This document shows positions 35,601 to 46,423 of a DNA stretch of 64,000 bases, piece after piece. The stretch comes from Macrophomina tecta (taxonomy: Eukaryota; Ascomycota; Dothideomycetes; Botryosphaeriales; Botryosphaeriaceae). The position numbers and the translations under genes are program-made. The notes under the pieces are model-generated. The model did no database searches and was not told where the DNA came from. It saw only the letters and a list, made by a program, of their open reading frames with translations. How positions within the stretch are numbered: the first letter of the stretch is position 1; each line of letters begins with the position of its first letter. The stretch is taken from assembly GCA_024180945.1 (NCBI GenBank), contig JAKSGN010000002.1:496001-560000 (forward strand). Reading direction: 5' to 3'.

Positions 35601-35990
35601 GACCGGCTTGACGCTGGGCGGCGCGGGGATTCTGGGTTTGACCTCTCCAGCTTGTTCTGCCAAGGTCTTCCGCTTGCCCAATGGCGTCGGTTCCGGGACT
35701 GGGACGAAAATTAGCGCCTGTGATGGTATTCTGGAGACCCGATCGCCATACGCCCAGTTGCCTTGTGCTTGGCGGGGACCACGGGCGGTGGCATCGCCCG
35801 GGCATTATTATCAGCGGCTGTCAATTCTTGAAGACCGCGCCCGAAGGTAGAAGTAGACAGTGCGGGGAGCTTGCTGGGAGGCTTGATACCGGTAGGCCTC
35901 TGCGATGGTGGAAGTTAGCAGCGATTGGACCAGCAAGTCTTGGGATGCGACGAGTGGTGTGCGGCATACCGAGTTCTCGCGGGAGTCCAT
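32691..35990 (-). CDS. Kinesin-14 (C-terminal motor, KlpA/Kar3-like)
   Basis: Five exons: 35970-35990, 35752-35899, 32991-35698, 32812-32931 and 32691-32744, giving 1016 residues. The N-terminus RPTGIKPPSKLPALSTSTFG is typical of filamentous-fungal KlpA. A Ser/Pro-rich region runs to about residue 320, a long coiled coil to about 650, then the neck ELKGNIRVFCRVRP starts the C-terminal motor (about 658-1000). P-loop GQTGSGKT, switch I NSRSSRSHSVF and switch II DLAGSERLSHSGATG are intact. The motor ends with KFATKVHNTHIGTAKRQ. Kinesin-14 moves to microtubule minus ends and opposes kinesin-5 in the spindle. The protein is longer than A. nidulans KlpA. A 45-bp GTAAGG...CAG segment inside exon 3 is divisible by three and could be a retained intron. 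It shares its promoter region with the divergent acyltransferase gene. Confidence 0.95.
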
Positions 35991-36438
35991 GGCGACGAGG
36001 CGGGTGTGACGCAGAGAAGGAATAACTGAAGCGCGGACGAACAACGAGAGCTATAAGCTCCTCATTGCAAGCTGGCACAGGCGGGATGCAAGCGGTATGT
36101 GTTAGAGTAGTGTGTTGGCGCTGGCGATTGCGGAGCGGCGGCGTGGAGTTGGGACGCTGAAGTGCGTCTTGGGTCGGCCGGCCGAAGGTAAACAACCGTA
36201 AACAACGTAGAACCGGGCCGACGCAGCCTTGGCATAGCTGAGTCAGCACAGCCACACCTGGGTAGCTTTCACATGCGCGGCGTCACTATCCTGATCGCCG
36301 GCCACAATCCAACACCTCGCGCAGCTGCCGACACCGTTTTGCGTGCTTCGGGCACCGAACGGAGCAGCGAAGCTCGCCCAACGCCTTTCCCTGCTCTGGT
36401 CTTGGCACCCCCCGCTGTTTTCCAGACTCTAGCCCACC
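35991..36438. promoter_or_regulatory. Bidirectional promoter region, kinesin-14 / LOA1-like
   Basis: 448 bp between two divergent start codons. No clear TATA box; GC-rich with a CT-rich side toward the acyltransferase start. Confidence 0.5.
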
Positions 36439-37570
36439 ATGGAGAAATATTCGCAGTTCCGCGACAGAGGTAAGCTGGTTTCGGAGCTCACATGATTCGT
36501 CTGAAGCTGACAGCGGCCGCAGGCACCGGGGTTGCCCCCTTCTTCCCCGTTCCCATCGAGTCTTCCAAGCTTGCGCTTCCCTTCCATCTCTTCCTCTACG
36601 CCTGTCGCGTGCCGCTGCTGTTCACCGCCGCCGCCATATATTTTTTGCTCCTGAGCTGGCTTCCGGTCGGCTCGTTTGTCCGCAAAGCTGCGCTATGGCT
36701 GATGTTGGGAATTCCTGGCATTTGGTGGATTGATTTACAGATTGACGGCGTCAAGAGAGGGTCCGTAGCCCAATCACCCGATTCGGGATCTTGCTAATGG
36801 GTTGTTCTAGCTCTCTGGCAAAACAAGACAAGAAGCGTTTGCCGCATGGAGGTACTGTCATTGCTTCCTCATTCACATCACCACTGGATGCCTTGTACCT
36901 CGCCGCCATATTCGACCCGATATTCACTATCTCATACCCATCCACACGACTCGTTCAGCGGGTAACATGCTTCGGTGCCATACTCCACGCCCTCACACCG
37001 CCTTCCGGAGTTCCGCCACCACATGCGACTCTCGTGCCCCTCGCGAAGCTCATCGCTCAGAACCCGGATGCTTCGATTGTTGTGTTCCCCGAGTGCACAA
37101 CCACCAACGGTCGTGGCATTCTACCTTTCAGCCCGAGCCTTTTGACGGTTCCAGCAAAGACCAAGATCTTTCCCGTCAGTCTGCGATACACTCCCGCGGA
37201 CGTGACCACACCGGTTCCTGGAACATACATGAAATTCCTATGGAATCTCTGCTCCAAACCTACGCATTGCATCCGCGTGCGCATCGCAGAAGCCGTTTTC
37301 AACACCGCTGGATTTAAGCTTGAGGCAACCTCGGCCTCAACCGGCCGCGATCAGTCACCGGGGCCCGGCAGCCGCATGTCGTCCAATGCATTTGAGGGAA
37401 CCTCGCTCGGAGAAGGAATTTCGGAGTATGTCGAACTCAACTCTGAGGAGAAAAAAGTGTTGGACCGCGTGGGAGAGGATCTGGCTCGTTTGGGCCGAGT
37501 AAAGCGGGTTGGATTGGGAGTAAAGGACAAGTCGGAGTTCATCAAAGTTTGGACAAAGCGGCGGAGGTGA
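36439..37570 (+). CDS. LOA1/Vps66-like lysophosphatidic acid acyltransferase
   Basis: Exons 36439-36469, 36523-36760 and 36811-37570 (introns 53 and 50 bp), 342 residues. The second donor is GTCCGT, weak, but its branch site and the restored frame (DGVKRG|SLAKQ) support it. Two hydrophobic segments occupy about residues 35-90. SFTSPLDALYL takes the position of the acyltransferase HX4D-type motif; the sequence shown has Ser-Pro-Leu-Asp, as in yeast Loa1, rather than His. FPECTTTNGRGILPF is the conserved EGTTTNGR-like block 3. Yeast Loa1 adds oleate to lysophosphatidic acid at the ER and on lipid droplets and influences vacuolar sorting. Family call firm. Confidence 0.9.
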
Positions 37571-38035
37571 GGAATGAAACGGATCTGTCTTTTACGTTCT
37601 GGAACATCGGCATTTCACTCCATCTTCTTCGTAATTTTCTTAGTTCTTTGCAGACTGACCCATGTTAGTTGAGCATCCGCGTTGTATGACTAGGGCACAG
37701 ATGGCTAGAAGGCACTGGGAAATTTGTACACTACTGCGAGTAAGACTGATGGAGTCAACGGAGTCTACTTTATCAGACGGTCACTCCTGCAGTCTCAACT
37801 CATGAGAGGACACAGGGACGTACAGTAGATAGGGCCCTTCATTTTGCTGAGAAGCTGCTAAAGGAATGATTAGTACTTCATTCAGTATGAAAGGAGGCAA
37901 GCACCGTGATTGCAAGCACAGAAGCAAACCCACAAATTCTACGCCAAATGACCGATCTTTGCCTCATGGATCACTTCCTCATCATGCAGGGATGTTCCCG
38001 CGCACAAATCGTTCCACCATCCACAGACCACAATC
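37571..38035. other. Intergenic, convergent 3' regions
   Basis: 465 bp between two convergent stops; no gene seen. Confidence 0.6.
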
Positions 38036-39294
38036 TCACCAAGCCCTTCTACCAACCACAACAAACCCCACAAGCGCACACAGGACTAGGTGAAGCACTT
38101 CTCGCAGATTCCCAGACACCAACCGCCTTCCCTTTCCATCACCTGCCCCCGACACCACGCCGTTCCCGCCCGACTGCCCCATACTCCCACTAGCAACTCC
38201 ACTGACAGTCGCACCACCGCCTCCCGCCCCTCCCGTCTCCACCGGTCCAACAATCAACACGGTCCGCGAGCCTTTCACAAACATACCCGTTGTGACACCA
38301 CCCCCACCCGTATCCCCCGTCGGCGCCGTCGCCATCCCCGAATCCGTCCTCGTCAGCGTAAGCATCGACCCCACCTCGCTCGCCGGCCCGACGATAAACA
38401 TGCTCGTGTGCGCGTCTTTGTAGTACAGTACAGTCAGGATGGCGTCGTTGACCTGACCCTCACTGGTGTCGGTAGTAACACCACTGCTCGTCGTCGTCGT
38501 CGTCGTCTTCGTCAGCGCCGCCGCCGCCTGGGGAGTGCTGTTCGTCATTGTATGGTGAAAGTGTGAGGCGGAGGAAACCGTGTACGTGGTGGTATGGGCC
38601 GAGGAAGGGTCGAAGCTGAGCGTCTCGGTGGTGAGTGAGAAGATACTGGTGGGGATTAGGTTGGCGCTGGGGTCCTGGACGTAGCGGGACGCGAGGGTAG
38701 CGACGGCGGTGACAGGGCCGGAGAGGACGGCAGCCGGGGAGTGGTTCGGCGTGAGGGCGTCCGGGTTGGCGGTCAAGGTGAAGTTGAGAAAGCCAGTGAG
38801 CCAGAGGTAGAGGTTTGGGTCTTTGATGCGTCAATCATTGTGGTGCATAATCACAAGCATATCAAGGCACGGAAAATACATGTTGAATGGCTTGGTGGGA
38901 GATGTGGAGGTTTTAAAAAAGTAGACTTACCGGGAGTGGCACAAAAGTTGAGGATGTTGGCGTTCTCTGCGGTCACGAAGCCGTTTTCTTGCCATTGTTC
39001 CATTATGCAGTGCCCGCACGCACTCCATGAGTCCTCGCTGTTAGTTTTCGTGTCGCCACAAAAGCAGGTGCGAAAGTTGTTGCTCACATCGTGGTCGTTG
39101 GGGTCGAGGTTTCCTGACGGCACACCGGTGTCCCAGCAGCGCTGAATCAGCTCGTAGATGTCGAAACAGCCCTGGTTGTCCGTGATGCAGGCGGACCATT
39201 TGTCTCGTCGCTGAAGTTTAGGTTGATCTAATGAGTAGGTTGTAGGGCAGGAGAGGGCGAAGGTTAAGATAGCGAATGATGTTTGCTTCAGCAT
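38036..39294 (-). CDS. Secreted eight-cysteine protein with Ser/Thr/Gly-rich stalk and GPI-type C-terminus
   Basis: Exons 38931-39294 and 38036-38820 with a 110-bp intron; 382 residues. MLKQTSFAILTFALSCPTTYS is a signal peptide. The next 100 residues hold eight Cys spaced C-x6-C-x9-C-x23-C-x-C-x13-C-x2-C-x21-C. The count and the CxC pair recall the CFEM module, but the spacing does not match it and the CFEM Asp context is not evident. The remainder is Thr/Ser-rich, including a TTTTTTSSG tract, then Gly-rich, and ends in a hydrophobic stretch (EVLHLVLCALVGFVVV) before RRAW. This layout fits a cell-surface or wall-anchored protein; function unknown. The gene is convergent with the LOA1-like gene. 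Confidence 0.78.
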
Positions 39295-40199
39295 CGCTAA
39301 TTGGGGTGATGAGCAGTTCTTATGCTAAGTATCTTGCTGGTGGAAGCAGGAGAGACTGGAGATGGGGAGCTTTTGTAGACTCTGGTGCCGTTTGAATTGT
39401 AGCTATAGTGGAGAATATTACAAGAGCAACGACGTGGTCAGAGCATCAATAGAAGAGCGCACCGTTTGCTGCCTCGTGCTATATATCACCAGCCAAGGAC
39501 CGAAATCTGTAGTCATGGGACAGTAACACATGAGCGATGCGTCGTGCAAGCCGGCGGTTCGACTATCTTGGGGCTAGGGGATAAAGTCATCGTTCTGTAG
39601 AGCGGTATCACTGGTCAGAAGCCCTGAGCCCTGATTTCCTGCGACAGCTCCAGAATAACAGATGCCAATTTAGAGCAGCCATCTGCGTGTAAGTGCACGG
39701 ATGGGTTGATACTATTCACGTGGATGAGACATGGGAAACAACTGGGTAAGAAGGGTTCGAAGGAGAGGCGAGTAGCAGTCAACTGTACGAAGGGGTTGAA
39801 ATGACCGATATGCATTGGCCACAAATCAATACAAATAATCCTATTCACTGCAACTATTAAGACGTTGTTGAACTTGGAAACTGCAGTCTGAGCATTAGAT
39901 AAGGGCAGTGACGCAGTCATTCCCGAGAGAGGCCGTGACTACTCTATATGTCCAACTGGCACAGCCCAGAAGATAGTACGTAATAGACACCGAATAGTAA
40001 CGAAGCCAGGTAAAAGCAAATGTGCAATCTTTGAAATGCGAAATTCCAGAAAACTCAAATTGAGAATTTTGACCATGAAGAACCAACTCCACAGGTGAAG
40101 ACTGAGTGCCCTGTTGCACTGTCTGGTGATGCAGTGGAATTAGACTGCACCGTATGGGAAGAGCTGGGGAATACAGATGTTCTTTTGAAAGCCGGGTGA

Positions 40200-40230
<31 letters not shown>

Positions 40231-40498
40231 ACCCCAGAACCGAAAACAAGTGAATCGCTCTTTGGGATATCTGCTAATGCAAGAAATCAAGGGGAATAAC
40301 GGAATGCGAAGTTGAAAAAGCCAGCAAACAGAAATATTTTTGCGGCACTGCCGACGGTCCCAGACCTTTTGTACAGAGTGAGCAAAGAGAGCGGATTGGT
40401 ATTGGGGTTACCAGAGCCGCGAGGTGAAGGAGAAGAGGTAAGAATGGTGAACAGAACCACTTCGTTGGTGGTTCTGTCGATGTCGCTGCTCCCTGCCT
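39295..40498. other. Intergenic, no gene seen
   Basis: 1.2 kb upstream of the Cys-rich protein and downstream of the DUF1349 gene. Contains the longest homopolymer of the window, 24 A at 40199-40222. Confidence 0.55.
40199..40222 (+). repeat. A24 homopolymer
   Basis: Longest of about ten long A/T runs in this window; all lie outside coding exons. Confidence 0.9.
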
Positions 40499-41269
40499 TT
40501 AGAAAATCTCCAAGCCTTCGAACTCCACAAGCAGATTCCTTTGCGTCACGCGTGGACCGCCATGCCGGCGCTCGTAGTGCGTCGCACCAAGATTTGCGGG
40601 CCGGGATGCATACACTCCCACGCGCACAGCCTTGTCCTCGACACCCCAGAAGAACCACGTCACCTCACGCAGCTTCTTCCACCCGCTGACGTCGTCCTCG
40701 TACCACACCCACAGGGCATAACCGATGCGCTCCATCTTGACACGCAAGTCCGACCGGCGGCCGCGGTGTGAGGGCAGGGAGGTGAGGGCCCAATCTGCGC
40801 CGTCGGAAGTTGCGCAGACGGAGGTGGCATGACACTCATTGTTGCTAAACTCCAGGCCGACCTTGACCCACTTGGAGGCGGGTTCGGGGGGCGTGTAGGC
40901 GGGCGGAGGGGCGTCTTGCTCCTGAGGCCGAGCGGGAGCGGCTGGCTGCTGCTGTGCAGGCAGCGCAGCAGGCGCGGATGCAGCTGACTGCGGCGAGCCC
41001 CCAATCCGACCCGGCGGAGCGCCTGCGAATATCACTAAGCCGGCCTGATCCCACTCGAGCTCCCAGTCGGCAGAGACGGTGACCTCGGCGGCCACAAAGG
41101 GGTTGCGCAGGGCGGTATAGAGGATGGGGGCGGTCGAGGTGTCACTGCTGGGCGGCTTGCGCCAGAGGTCGGTGTTTGGGGGGGCGGACAGGGTGAAGGA
41201 GCCCATCCACTCGGGCACGGCGGCGCTCGAAACATTCAGCGCGGTAAACGAGGAGCTGTCGGGCGGCAT
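40499..41269 (-). CDS. DUF1349 protein (concanavalin-like fold)
   Basis: Single exon, 256 residues. WELEWDQAGLVIF, SKWVKVGLEFSNNECHATSVCATSDGADW and LRVKMERIGYALWVWYE follow the DUF1349 beta-sandwich pattern (related to yeast YPR- and bacterial 'enolase regulation' proteins and the LamG/concanavalin fold). A Pro/Ala/Gln-rich insert of about 45 residues interrupts the domain after IFAGAPPGR. No signal peptide, so probably cytosolic. Family members lack a proven biochemical role. The start ATG at 41269 is followed by a well-conserved N-terminus. Good confidence for family, none for function. Confidence 0.85.
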   Translation of the reverse strand: MPPDSSSFTALNVSSAAVPEWMGSFTLSAPPNTDLWRKPPSSDTSTAPILYTALRNPFVAAEVTVSADWELEWDQAGLVIFAGAPPGRIGGSPQSAASAPAALPAQQQPAAPARPQEQDAPPPAYTPPEPASKWVKVGLEFSNNECHATSVCATSDGADWALTSLPSHRGRRSDLRVKMERIGYALWVWYEDDVSGWKKLREVTWFFWGVEDKAVRVGVYASRPANLGATHYERRHGGPRVTQRNLLVEFEGLEIF

Positions 41270-42030
41270 TGCCTCAAGTTGTGACCGGGGAATTCAGATG
41301 TGTACCGCAGATCCTCGCCGGCTCGTCTCGCCGGGCCTGGGAGGAGTTTATTTAATTTCAGACCCCGCCTGCGACGCAACTGGATCGCGGAAGCGTGTGG
41401 GAGGTGAGATAAGGCCGCATTCGCCGTGGGCGGGATAAGCTGACGCGCGATTCGCTCCGGGGCGGCGGCACGAAGGGCGAGGGCGGGCGGGCGTTGGTGG
41501 TGGGCTTCGGGCGCGGGTCAGATGGGCAATGGCAGTGGATCAGGATGGCGCGAGGGCTATATGGGATGTTTCGTAGGGACAGCCCTGGCAGAACGTGTCA
41601 ATGCACGCACACACTTGCTAGTGCTGACGCGCCGTGGCCGAGGGCGCGTCTGCGATGGACTGGGGGGGAGGTATGTATAAGCTTACCGCGGTGCCGCTGC
41701 TAGTGGTGCTGGGGCATGGGTGAAGGGCGCGCTGGCTGAGACAGGAGCGCGCTGGGCTGGAGCCGTGGAAATGATATAAATACTCGCATGCGTCTCAGAC
41801 GGGACGGACGCTCTCTGGGGCGCTATGGCCTTGAGCGGCAGAGCAGCAGCGCAACGGGAACTTGGGGCTGGTCTCTGGCGGATGCGGGTGCGGCGCGCGA
41901 CGGCGCGCTGGGGCTGGGCCGGAAGGCGCTGCAGCGCGGGCTGGCTGGTGCTCGTGCGGGCGCGGTGCGGTGCGGTGCTGCGCTGCAAATGAGGACTGCT
42001 GCTGGCTGTTGGCTGCTGCTGTTACTGCCG

Positions 42031-42054
42031 CTGCTGCTGCTGCTGCTGCTGCTG
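42031..42054 (+). repeat. (CTG)8 microsatellite, intergenic
   Basis: Eight perfect CTG units within the GC-rich intergenic block. Confidence 0.9.
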
Positions 42055-44176
42055 GGCCGCGCTGCGACGGCCGCGGCTGACGAGAGGCGACCCGGCCTCA
42101 GGCACCCGTCTCGCTACGTGGACGAATTCATGGCCAGCGCGGGCGGCGCCGGATCAGCGCGGTCGTGCGCCGCGGTGTTGCTGGCTGGGAGAGAGTGTTT
42201 TCATCGTCGTACTGCGCAGGGATGTGCAAGCGGCCGCCCTGCGATGTTCTGCATTTGCAAGGGGCCACTGTGAGATGGCGCCCGCCGCCGCCATTGGTCT
42301 CCTGCGCGCCTCTCTCCCACGTGATGGCCGCTGCTGAGGGCCCACCTACGCTCGCAGCATGCAGCCAGCTCGCTCTCCTTCTCTACTTCACCTCGCCCAC
42401 GGCCTCGCCGCGCGCCATCCGTCTGCCACCCACGCCGCCGCCGCTGCGTCGGTTGGGCGAGTGCTGTCCGTGGCCCCTCCGAGCGCCGCCGCCAGCACCA
42501 ACAGGCCCAGGTCCAGCTGGAGCCAGGAGGCCAGCTCCAGGCAGCGAGCGCTGAGCCAGCTTTCTGACCTGCGCGCGCTGATGAGACTGTCGCACGCCGT
42601 GTGGCCACGCGCCCTGCTCACCGCCATCGCTCGCTTCCACGTTCCCTCCCCCGAGCTCACCTGGAATCTTCACAGCGTCCGTCTATCCTGCGCTCACGTG
42701 TCCGCCCTTGTGTGCCAATCGTGCCAGCCCTGCTGCAACACGAGTCCGCGCCGAGATTTGCGTCGGACCGATCGTGGCGGCGTTGCTTCCCACAGGACTG
42801 CGCTGGGGCAACTGTCCGACCCAAAGCAGCAGTTGGTCGAAGCAAGCAGGATCCCTTCGCTCACTCATCCGCTTGACAGCCGTGTCGAATCACGCCGCCG
42901 AGCAGCTTGATCTGCAGCCCACGCGTCCCAACGGGCCCGCCGTTGTTGTGTGTACTGAGCGCTAAGACAGCAACTGCAGAAAGCAGCAAACGGAAACTAC
43001 TCTCCCGGAATGCCAAGCATCACTGGCAGAGAAATGTTACAAAAAAAAAAAAAAAAAATTTTTGCTTGCGCTACCCCGCAGTCCTCGTTCCGTGATTACG
43101 CATTTCGGCGCGCATAGCAACAATTTTAACTTTGCTTTGAGAGCACTGGCACCGGGTAGATACGATATCTACTGCGAAAATGGCCCGATACGGTGACGAC
43201 GCCGCTCTTAGTCGCGTCCCGAATATGAGGGCTGTGCTGCACACATGTGAAGCCCAAGAGGGCAACGCAGCGCACAAGGAACGGCATAAGAGCAATTGAT
43301 GACAGTTGCCAAAGTCAAAAAGCTGGAGTAGCTGGACGCCTGGGGGCTGTGACCCTAGGCCGGAAACGGCAGTCTTGAGCCTCATGGAGGCCTGCAACCC
43401 GCTCCTGCTCCGACGTGACGGCTGCAGAAAGGCTGAGCGCGGCATCCAGAGCCGCCCCCAGTGGAGCCGCATAGCGCGAATGCAGTGCCCAACACCCGCA
43501 TCGACCGCCCAGGGAGCAGTGCAGCGGCGAAAGGGCGACAAGCGAATGAGCGGGCGGGCTCGCCCTGAGGCGCCACAGCAGCACAGCCACCTGCGCAGTG
43601 GGGTCCTAAAAATAGTCCAATCGCAGCCTGGCCCCACCCACCTACACCACCACCACTATGCTCTGCCCGCTGGACACGTAACGCTGCTCTTGCCACGTGA
43701 AAACGGCCTGCCACTCAACGTCATACCCAAGAGCCTTCCATCCGCCTTGCCTGCATCACCCGCAGACGAGGCAACCAGCCTATTGCCCACAGCCTCAGAC
43801 GCGAATGTTCTCGCTAGCAAGGAATACTGCATTTGCTCCAGTCTGATTGGGCATGTATAGGCCATTAGGTGAGTCAGTCGGGATACTCGGCGCCGACGCT
43901 TTGCCTACAGCAGAGAAATAATGGAAATTTGGGCAAGAAAGCCCAGTTCAGGTCATCTACACGTGCGAAACCTCGCCGCTCGGCACCCCATTTTCCGTTG
44001 GGAAAATACAGCGTGCCAGTGAGACAGACCGTCCAGCCTGGGGCTCGACGTGACATGCTTGGATCCTGGATAGCTCGGTCGACGGTGTTCTTGGTAGTGG
44101 GATGGCGATGACGACGAGCTCGGGGGCAATGCATCAGCCTGCATCGCTTTGCCATTCCTCAGGCTTCGAGTCCATA

Positions 44177-44184
44177 CTATATAG
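44177..44184 (+). promoter_or_regulatory. TATA-like element of the CBM52-like gene
   Basis: CTATATAG about 175 bp upstream of the start codon, followed by a CT-rich and then CAAC-rich leader, the usual look of a strongly regulated fungal promoter. Confidence 0.45.
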
Positions 44185-44357
44185 CTCTCCCAATAATTCA
44201 TCCACGACCGACCTTTCTTCCAGCACCAACAAAATTCTACAAGCATCTCATTCCATCGTCTGCACTGCACTGACAAACAGTCGCTTCTGATATTTCACCA
44301 ACAACCAATCGCAACACATCAGTCCTCCCAACCAACCACCAAAAAGCAACCAACAAA

Positions 44358-44759
44358 ATGTTCACCCTCCTCACCCTCACCACCCTTCTCGCCACCACCG
44401 CCCTGGGCTCGCCCATCGCCCAGCAGCAGCAGCAGCAGCAGCAGCAACACCAACCGGCGGCCCCCAACACCCCCGCCGTGGCCACCCCGACCCCGGGCTT
44501 CAACACCACCACGACAACCACTCTGTTCTGCGGCGCCCACCGCTACAAGCCCACCGCCTACGTCTGCTACAACAACACGACACTCTGCCCGATCCAAAAC
44601 GGCGTCGCGCTGCAAGCCTGCGGCCAGCAGTGCTACGACGCCAAGATCTACGCCTGCAGTGGCGGCAGCCTGCAGTTGAGCAATGGGACCGTCGCCGCCG
44701 CTGGCGTCTGGCCGCCGGCGGGCGCGACGCCCACGGGCACGCCAGCCGCGGTTGCCTGA
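44358..44759 (+). CDS. Small secreted protein with CBM52-like cysteine module and poly-Gln tract
   Basis: Single exon, 133 residues. A signal peptide (MFTLLTLTTLLATTALGSPIA) is followed by nine Gln encoded by eight CAG and one CAA. The Cys module reads CGAHRYKPTAYVCYNN, LCPIQNG, then CGQQCYDAKIYACSGGSL. The Cys/Tyr spacing resembles carbohydrate-binding family 52, found at the C-terminus of fungal endo-1,3-beta-glucanases, but here it stands alone. It is therefore a candidate wall-binding small secreted protein, possibly an effector. N-glycosylation sequons are present (NTT, NNTT, NGT). Assignment to CBM52 is by pattern memory and should be treated as probable. Confidence 0.75.
   Translation: MFTLLTLTTLLATTALGSPIAQQQQQQQQQHQPAAPNTPAVATPTPGFNTTTTTTLFCGAHRYKPTAYVCYNNTTLCPIQNGVALQACGQQCYDAKIYACSGGSLQLSNGTVAAAGVWPPAGATPTGTPAAVA
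44421..44444 (+). repeat. (CAG)8 microsatellite inside the CBM52-like gene
   Basis: Eight perfect CAG units encode a poly-Gln stretch directly after the signal peptide; likely length-variable between strains. Confidence 0.9.
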
Positions 44760-46423
44760 TGGAGGGGCATGCAGTGAGTCGGTTGCGCGATGCCTTGATC
44801 CGCTGGTGAGGGGACGGGATGTAGTTGAGCGCGGCCGGGATCGATTCGGTCTGATCGTTCGTAATTCTGTTTGGGATTCAAGGGGCGCAGGCACCTAAAC
44901 TGGCGCTGGGCGGTGACTTTTTTTTTTTTTTTTCGATTTTGATGTGCTATGGTTCTAAGGATTTTCTTGGACCTTGTGGGCGGTATTCTGTTTTCCTCGG
45001 TTTGGGCTGCTTTGTCTCCTGCGTAGAGCTCTGTAAAGAGCGCGCAGGGATATCCCCATCACACATCATAATTAGTGCCATCTCACGCTTCATCGAGATG
45101 TGATGGCAATGGTGGCGCGAGTAGTCGAGCCCTTTTTTCAAGTAAATAAAGAAAGCGAAGGCTATCAATAGCCGTTGTCTAATGGTACTTCTATTACAAG
45201 CAGATACAAATGAACCGAGGGGAAAAGTGGACAGCGTGTAGCCAAAAAAGGGATTGAGAACATGGAAGCAGTAGACTTTCGTAGGGGTATTACAGAAACG
45301 TATGAAAGAGCCTCCGACGGGGCAAGAGAGAAAGAAAATTCTGTATAAGAGACAGCCGGCGTCCCTCGGCGTAAAAAAAAGAACAGGTCAATGGACTTGG
45401 CTGCTGGTGAGGAGAAAAGGCCAGCTGGGGGTCGTAGCCCGGGCTGAACGGATTGTTCCGAATTTGTAAGGACGACGACTGAAGGTTGCTGTCTAATGGC
45501 AAGGTTGGTCTAGGAGGAAGCGATCCGAGAAAAAGAAAAGGAGAAGAAGTAGTAAGTAGTTGTCGCGAAATTCGCTTATTCAACGAATGTGAAAGGATCC
45601 ACTGTTCAATCGGTGGTAGCAAATCAAGTTGACGCAGCCGGCTTGCGGGTTATGTCTCAGCACTGTCATTTCTGGCAGTCGAATAAAGTCCTATGACCTT
45701 TGGTGTGACGTGGACGGAGTTATGTTGTTGAAAGTTGTCGTCTAAGCCTGATGCTGAGAATGCGGTGCAGATAAGACCAGAGAATATTGCCCCTTCAAAC
45801 CGCATCAAAGAAGACAGAGCCTAGTTGCTGATGTGGAAAATATGTATCGTCCAGCGAATAAAGACAACTACCGGGGCTAACACTCGCACTGTTCAAGAGG
45901 TTCTATCAACGAGGCGCTTGGCGGCCTCCGGGCCGAGATGCGAGCTGACACTGGGAAGATGAAAAAACTTGACGACACGGAAAACCAATGTCGTTCAGGG
46001 AATGCTGCAAGGCAGCGAAGCCAGACTGCGGTGCTAACGAGAAGCTTTGCAGATGGCAAAAAGAATCTTAGAAGCCCTCAATAGAAAAAATCTGGAGAAC
46101 CAGCTCCCTCGATCATCGGATCCACCCTCATTATCCTCTATGATCTTCAGACCGTCCTCGTTGCAATGCCCGGGTAATGTGAGTTCTCAGTCGGCGTGAG
46201 GGCCGGGCGCTGCCAACGCGCCCCAGTGTCCTGCAGCGTAATGGTAGGTGGGAGACAAGGGCGGTCGTGGAAAATGCGGACGACGGTGTCTCTTTGGAGG
46301 CGGCGAAGAGCTCTGCGTGATCGAAGACCTGGTGAGGCTATGTGTGGACACATGGATTGGAATGTCCCTTTTCGGGACATCCGAATTCGCTTGTGCCTGG
46401 TGATCGGCAACACTGCCATATAG
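44760..46423. other. Intergenic, no gene seen
   Basis: 1.7 kb; contains a 17-T run (44917-44933). Short frames only. Confidence 0.5.

Larger units (their letters stand above)
41270..44357. other. Long GC-rich intergenic region, no supported gene
   Basis: 3.1 kb. The block 41700-42600 is very GC-rich, with a (CTG)8 tract at 42031-42054 and GCGGT iterations; overlapping frames of up to 188 codons on both strands have no motifs. An 18-A run lies at 43041-43058. The last 250 bp are the promoter of the CBM52-like gene. Confidence 0.5.

Noticed and set aside
39541..39590. B-box-like GGTTCGACT on the plus strand
   Set aside because: No T stem, A box or acceptor stem.
41788..42910. Several frames of 130-185 codons in the GC-rich region
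   Set aside because: Open on both strands simultaneously, repeat-driven (CTG, GCGGT); no conserved content.
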